Source: Pseudoscleropodium purum (Eukaryota; Streptophyta; Bryopsida; Hypnales; Brachytheciaceae). Taken from it: DNA of 64,000 nt. Below are positions 59,620-64,000 of the stretch, one piece after another (within the stretch, counting starts at the first letter, position 1; each line of letters begins with the position of its first letter). Under the pieces are notes generated by a model. The model saw only the letters and a list, made by a program, of their open reading frames with translations. It was not told the origin of the DNA and made no database searches. Where the stretch lies: contig OZ017799.1 in assembly GCA_963969395.1 (NCBI GenBank), positions 17,114,501-17,178,500 on the forward strand. Direction: 5' to 3'. Both the position numbers and the translations under genes were made by a program.

Positions 59620-60715
59620 AGATCTTTATAGGGTTAATTTCTAATGTGCCTCTATATGAAAGGTGGAAAAAAATCCCTTTATAGGATGGGTGCAAACAAA
59701 ATAATTTGCAATGAGTAGTAGATAAAAAGCTACAATAAAAATGTATTTAGTGTCATTGATTTGAAATGTTGAATATTATATATGTCAATATATTTTTCAA
59801 GTATTATAATTAGTTTAAGTTAATTTTGTTTATTACTAAGGTAGTTTGCTCTAAAAGCACCCGTGTTCTAAAAGCAATCATGATACCAAAATACAATTTT
59901 CTTTCTTCAATAGTTCAATAGTGTATTAACAATATACATATCAAGTGGTAGTTGCTTATAATGACCAATGCATTTCAATTTCAAAAATTTGTAATTGATT
60001 CCACAAAGGTTCAAAAAATATGAAATGACTAAGGATTGATGCCAATTTCATTCTTCTTCCTACAAAATTTTAAACTTTTTTGTTAAAGAATTTAGCTTCT
60101 TGAAAAAGGCAATCCACTCTTAAATGGTCATTTTAAGAGCATACTACCTAGTTGTAATGATACTAAACACTATATACCATGTGGCATTAAACATATTTAT
60201 TCTTGTATTTTTTTAGGATATATAGTGTACAAATTGAAGGCCAAATGAAACATTGTACAAAGTAAGAATAGGATATGTAAATATATTAAGGGAGGATTTA
60301 GCAATGAGAAGGGCTTCATCTGTTCACATTGCACAAAATCACATGGCCAATGCTCTATTTTATACATATAAAGTTCTATTCATAGAATGACTCAAAAATA
60401 GGATTTTTTCACCAAAATTTTTAGTTTCATTGATTTGTTAGATCTTGGTATGCTAAGTAAAATTTTTATGTTGTAAAATGTGAATATCTTAAATTTATAA
60501 TTAGTATGGTGAGAATCTAAATTTAAATATTATGAACTTGAAAATGGTCAATTTTTTCAATATAAAAAAAAGACAGGGTGTGAATTATAAATTAACTTTC
60601 AAGTTTGCTTGGGTCTCATATATATATAGGGAGATTAAGGCAAAAAAAAATTTGCCTTTCTTTTAGAATAGTGTGTTTGGAAATACTTTTTCTTGACTAA
60701 AATGGTCACACAACT
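59620..60715. other. AT-rich DNA without recognised features
   Basis: No gene was seen. CTCTAAAAGCAC and TTCTAAAAGCA near 59,852-59,878 resemble the TTCTAAAAG ends of the CATAGG foldback family, but no paired arm was found. Confidence 0.4.
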
Positions 60716-60721
60716 TAGGGA

Positions 60722-61654
60722 TTCACCCCTAAATCTATTGACTATGTTTTGCCAAAAATGCTCCAAATTGCCATTCTTGTACAAGTTTCAAATTTTAGAA
60801 AAAAATCATTTGGGGAAACATGTAACTATAGGATCTTGTAGTACACTAGTTTGGAAAGATTTTTAAAAAAATTCAGAAATTTTCCACCATGTAGATTGCA
60901 AGATATTAACATTTGAAGTGACAAAAATAACTTTTTTGTCCTTGTAAAAAACCAGGCAGCTGCACTTAACAAGGTCACATTTGTATGAAAAAATGTTCAA
61001 AATAGTAGTGCTTCTTTGGATTTATTCTTCAAGGCATGTTGGCTACATGCTTGAAAATTTTTAGATTGTTTGAAATTATATAAAATATAGGAAAAAAATG
61101 ATAAGTAGAAAGATGTAGAGGATGATTCAAAATACTAAATTGTTAAAAATTCATTTATAGAAAATAAAAATGCCAATCCCAATGGTTGTAATGTTGTAAT
61201 AAACAATCTTTTCCTAATGGTTTTTTTAATTTTTTTCCAAAAATATTGAAAATTGAACTCAATAAAAGACTTCAAAGTTTATTTTGGAGTAGAGAATCCA
61301 TAATTGCCTCCAAACTAAAACACCTCATAACTTTTGACTCATTAATTGAATTGGAATGATTCAAAGCTTCCTAGAGAGAGAGAGAGAGAAACAATTTAAA
61401 ATTTAGATTTTTGAATAAAAAATGATTTTTTCACATCTGCTTTGATTGCATGAGTTGAAAAACAAACTACATATTAGGCCATAATTTTTTATTCATATTT
61501 CTAAATGTCCTAAAATCTAATGCTCATAAAAGATATTCCTCATCCACACCTTCCATTAAAATTTGGGCCAAAAACATGGAAATCTCTAGTCACACGCATT
61601 TGCTTCAAATTTCTATGTTGCCAAAAAAATGTAGCTTGGTCCTTTAGTAATTAA
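60722..61654 (-). mobile_element. TTAA-ended non-autonomous element, copy G
   Basis: The left end reads TTCACCCCTAAATCTATTG (one base off TTAA) and the right end GGTCCTTTAGTAATTAA (TTAA 61,651-61,654). The interior is in the same orientation as copies D and F (CAAATTTTAGA, GGATCTTGTAGTACACTAGT, AAGGTCACATTTGTATG, AACTTTTGACTCATTA). An AG microsatellite of about nine units interrupts it near 61,373. Confidence 0.65.
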
Positions 61655-62469
61655 CATTAGAAATATAAAAAAGCTAATGATATTATCATCTATAAGCCTA
61701 TCATCAAATATTTAATAGAATCTTATACTTTTTTAATTTTGGTCTACTAAGCTTCTAATAGACCACCAATACCTTTCTATTCAATGGACAATTCATAAAG
61801 TCAATAGAGTGCCTTCACTTTATCCAATTATGATCAAATTTTGGACACTTTCATTAACCTCATCAATATATTGTAGCCTATAGTCATCTTCAAGACATTT
61901 TTGCTAAATTATTATTTAAAATTGGAAGTTTTGATGTAAAGTTAGAAGAACGAATTAGTATTGTATATTATTTAGTAGAAATGCCCTAGGATCAAGCTAC
62001 ATAAGTATCTTTTTCAACACCATTTGGCAAAGTGACTTATTAATTTTCAAAACCATTCATCTTCCCATACCATTATTTTTTTCTAAAGGTGACCTCATGC
62101 TACAATAGTAAAAGTGATATAGAATTGATTATTTAAGTTGACATTGCTTCTTCACATATGAAAGAGCTTAAGTTAATCACATAGTCTTCTACCTATATGC
62201 ATAGAAAGTAATTGATATATGGAATAAGGTACCTAAGGATAATTTTTATATTTTGATGTCTAGATTTCATAGCATGAAGATTGATCAAATATCCAATTTC
62301 ATGTAATCAATTTCTAAAAAGCATATGCACATCTATATTTTATAAATTGAAGATATTTACATTCCCTCTCTCTATATTGCATTTTAATGTTCAAATTGAT
62401 ATTCATTTTATTTGTTTGTATATTTTCATATGCATACCAAGGTTCAATCATTATCTACTGAAGAGGGGC

Positions 62470-62710
62470 ATACTACCTCCTAGTTTACATTAGTTCCCCC
62501 CCCTCTCTCTCAAAAAATTTACAAGACGTTGATTTTTAAAAAATGCTTACCCTTAAAATTGCCATTGATTTCTCAAAAAATCACAAGCCATTGATCTTGT
62601 GAGATTTAATTTGAGCCGTCAAAATGAATATTGGATATAGATACAATATCACATACGAATATGTACTGAATATTGAATACAAGTACTGGGTATGGATATA
62701 GTGAGCCATT
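62470..62710 (+). mobile_element. ATAC-repeat element, partial direct copy
   Basis: It shares CATTAGTTCCCCCCC, CTCTCTCAAAAAATTT, AATGCTTACCCTTAAAATTG, CACAAG.CATTGATCTTGTGA and the start of the ATAC-type repeat with the copy at 30.42 kb in the same orientation. It is truncated after about 70 bp of the repeat. It lies 225 bp from a full inverted copy. Confidence 0.55.
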
Positions 62711-62934
62711 TCTTGGGTGGATTGATGGTCATATACCGATTTGAATGTTTTTAATATTTTCATCCCATTATGTTTTTTGTGTTCCTCTCATTGTCTAAGT
62801 TGGATTTGTGTTAGTATGCTTGGAACTACCTTTCTAGTATATGACATGAGCTAAACACATTTGAACACCTTGTTTTGCTTTTATTTCCTCAGGTCTTTAT
62901 TTTCTCAAGTATAGTTAGTTTGGGGATAGTAGTT

Positions 62935-63465
62935 ATTAGGCACTCAAGGTGTATAGTGACACTTTGTGTCACTATGCACTCGCTCCCTCAATTTTTATTT
63001 AAATTTTTTTATTTTACCACCCCTACCTATCATTTAGAATTTGATTTAAATTTTTTTATCTCACCTCCCCTCACCCCCACCCCCTCTTGTAATCTTCAAA
63101 ATCAAAGTTCTTGACAAACAATATGGGACAATTGATCCCATATCCAATACTATATCTATATTCAGTACACGTATTCAGTATACATATTCAGTACCCGTAT
63201 TCACTATCCGTACTTAGTACACGTATTTAGTACTCATATCTAGTATCCGTACCTGTATTCGTATTCGTATTCAGTATTCGTATTTTATATTTGAACGGCT
63301 CAGATTAAATTTCACAAGATCAACATCTTGTGATTTTTTGAGAAATCAACGTCAATTTTGAGGGTAAGCATTTTTTTTCAAAAAAATCAACTGCTCACAA
63401 ATTTTTTGAGAGAGGAGGGGAGGAACTAATGGGAAACTAAGGTGGCAAGCGAGTTTCAGTGTATA
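62935..63465 (-). mobile_element. ATAC-repeat element with hairpin end, inverted copy
   Basis: Read on the minus strand it starts TCTAACTATACACTGAAAC, carries the same body and ATAC-type repeat as 30.42-31.0 kb, and ends with GCATAGTGACACAAAGTGTC, an inverted repeat, then ACCTTGAGTGCCTAATAAC. Conservation of both ends between copies defines the element boundaries. Confidence 0.6.
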
Positions 63466-63635
63466 GTTAGACAATGTACATCAATACATCATTCTAGTTG
63501 TGGGCATTTTCATTTCATTGTTTTACGTTCTTGAAGAGCCATTCATGTATACGAAGCGAATTTGCCATTGAGTATATCATTCTTCTAAAATTTGATTACA
63601 TCAATCTAGTACCATCAAACATATAATTGTTCCAG

Positions 63636-64000
63636 TTAACCCCTACAGGACCATTGTCCCTTTGAGGGACAAAATGGATTTTGAACAGGTTCCTATGACC
63701 TCAATTTTTAGTAAAACTTTTTCATAAGATAGAAAAAAAATTTAGCTCTCAATTCTAAGAATATAATTTTATTTCAATCAATTCTTAGGAGCAAAAATTA
63801 TGCCATGCTAAATATAATTTTCACATTGCCTAGCAAAAAAGAAATATACCAAAAAAATGAAATGAAATTTAAAAATTTTCCTCTTATAGATTATACTTTG
63901 TGTACACGTGAAGCTTTGATTCATTTTATTTGGATTAGTGATGTGAAAGTTATAAATAATCTTATGTTTTAAGCAATCTAAGCATATTCTTGAAAAAAAC
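63636..64000 (+). mobile_element. TTAA-ended element, subfamily 2, copy I (cut by window end)
   Basis: It starts TTAACCCCTACAGGACC (TTAA 63,636-63,639) and then CATTGTCCCTTTGAGGGAC, closely matching copy H at 50,529. It continues past the window end (GAAGCTTTGATTCATTTTAT and AGCATATTCTTGAAAAAAA as in copy H). Confidence 0.6.

Overview
The window looks like nuclear DNA of a land plant. It has split genes with ordinary GT-AG introns, a plant-type receptor pseudokinase, plant-type UNG, MIS12 and NF-YC proteins, and GC-richer gene islands set in very AT-rich repeat DNA. The compact genes suggest a bryophyte (moss-like) genome, but that is an impression and no single sequence here proves it. I found no bacterial, organellar or viral genes and no intact reverse transcriptase, integrase or transposase reading frame.

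Layout. 1-13,870 is mostly repeats: a duplicated ~310-bp unit, several small inverted-repeat (MITE-like) elements, a perfect 75-bp-arm palindrome with an 8-bp target duplication, and a GC-richer island at about 5.4-8.1 kb with no recognisable gene. 13,870-17,782 (+) is the promoter, leader and coding exon of a BIR-type LRR receptor pseudokinase. 19,176-21,595 (-) is a seven-exon uracil-DNA glycosylase gene, convergent with the receptor gene. A possible small gene lies at 22,306-22,539 (-). 22.8-31.6 kb is repeat DNA. 31,851-33,924 (+) is a five-exon Tim17/22/23-family (TIMMDC1-like) gene whose first intron has a GC donor. 33.9-37.5 kb is repeats. 37,569-40,186 (-) is a seven-exon MIS12 kinetochore gene. 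40.5-54.4 kb is repeats, including a long stretch of degenerate short motifs. 55,577-56,827 (-) is an NF-YC gene whose leader probably starts in a GC island near 58.1 kb. 58.7-64.0 kb is repeats again.

The genes are unrelated housekeeping or signalling genes: immune/brassinosteroid receptor regulation, uracil excision repair, mitochondrial membrane or complex I assembly, centromere-microtubule attachment and CCAAT-box transcription. Nothing suggests a shared pathway or a gene cluster.

The most notable non-genic signal is a family of ~0.9-kb AT-rich, non-coding elements, at least ten full or partial copies in both orientations. Their ends read TTAA-CCCCTAAAGG and CCTTTAGGGG-TTAA, the arrangement expected of piggyBac-type, TTAA-targeting non-autonomous transposons. 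Other candidate element families are a hAT-like perfect foldback, a Stowaway-like 84-bp MITE, a GGCGATATTC-ended MITE, a CATAGG-ended foldback, a 353-bp element with a 20-bp perfect TIR just upstream of the Tim-family gene, and a ~0.6-kb element carrying an ATAC-rich 65-bp tandem repeat with a Helitron-like 3' hairpin. Exon boundaries were worked out by hand from splice consensus, reading phase and remembered family alignments, and were not checked by any computation.
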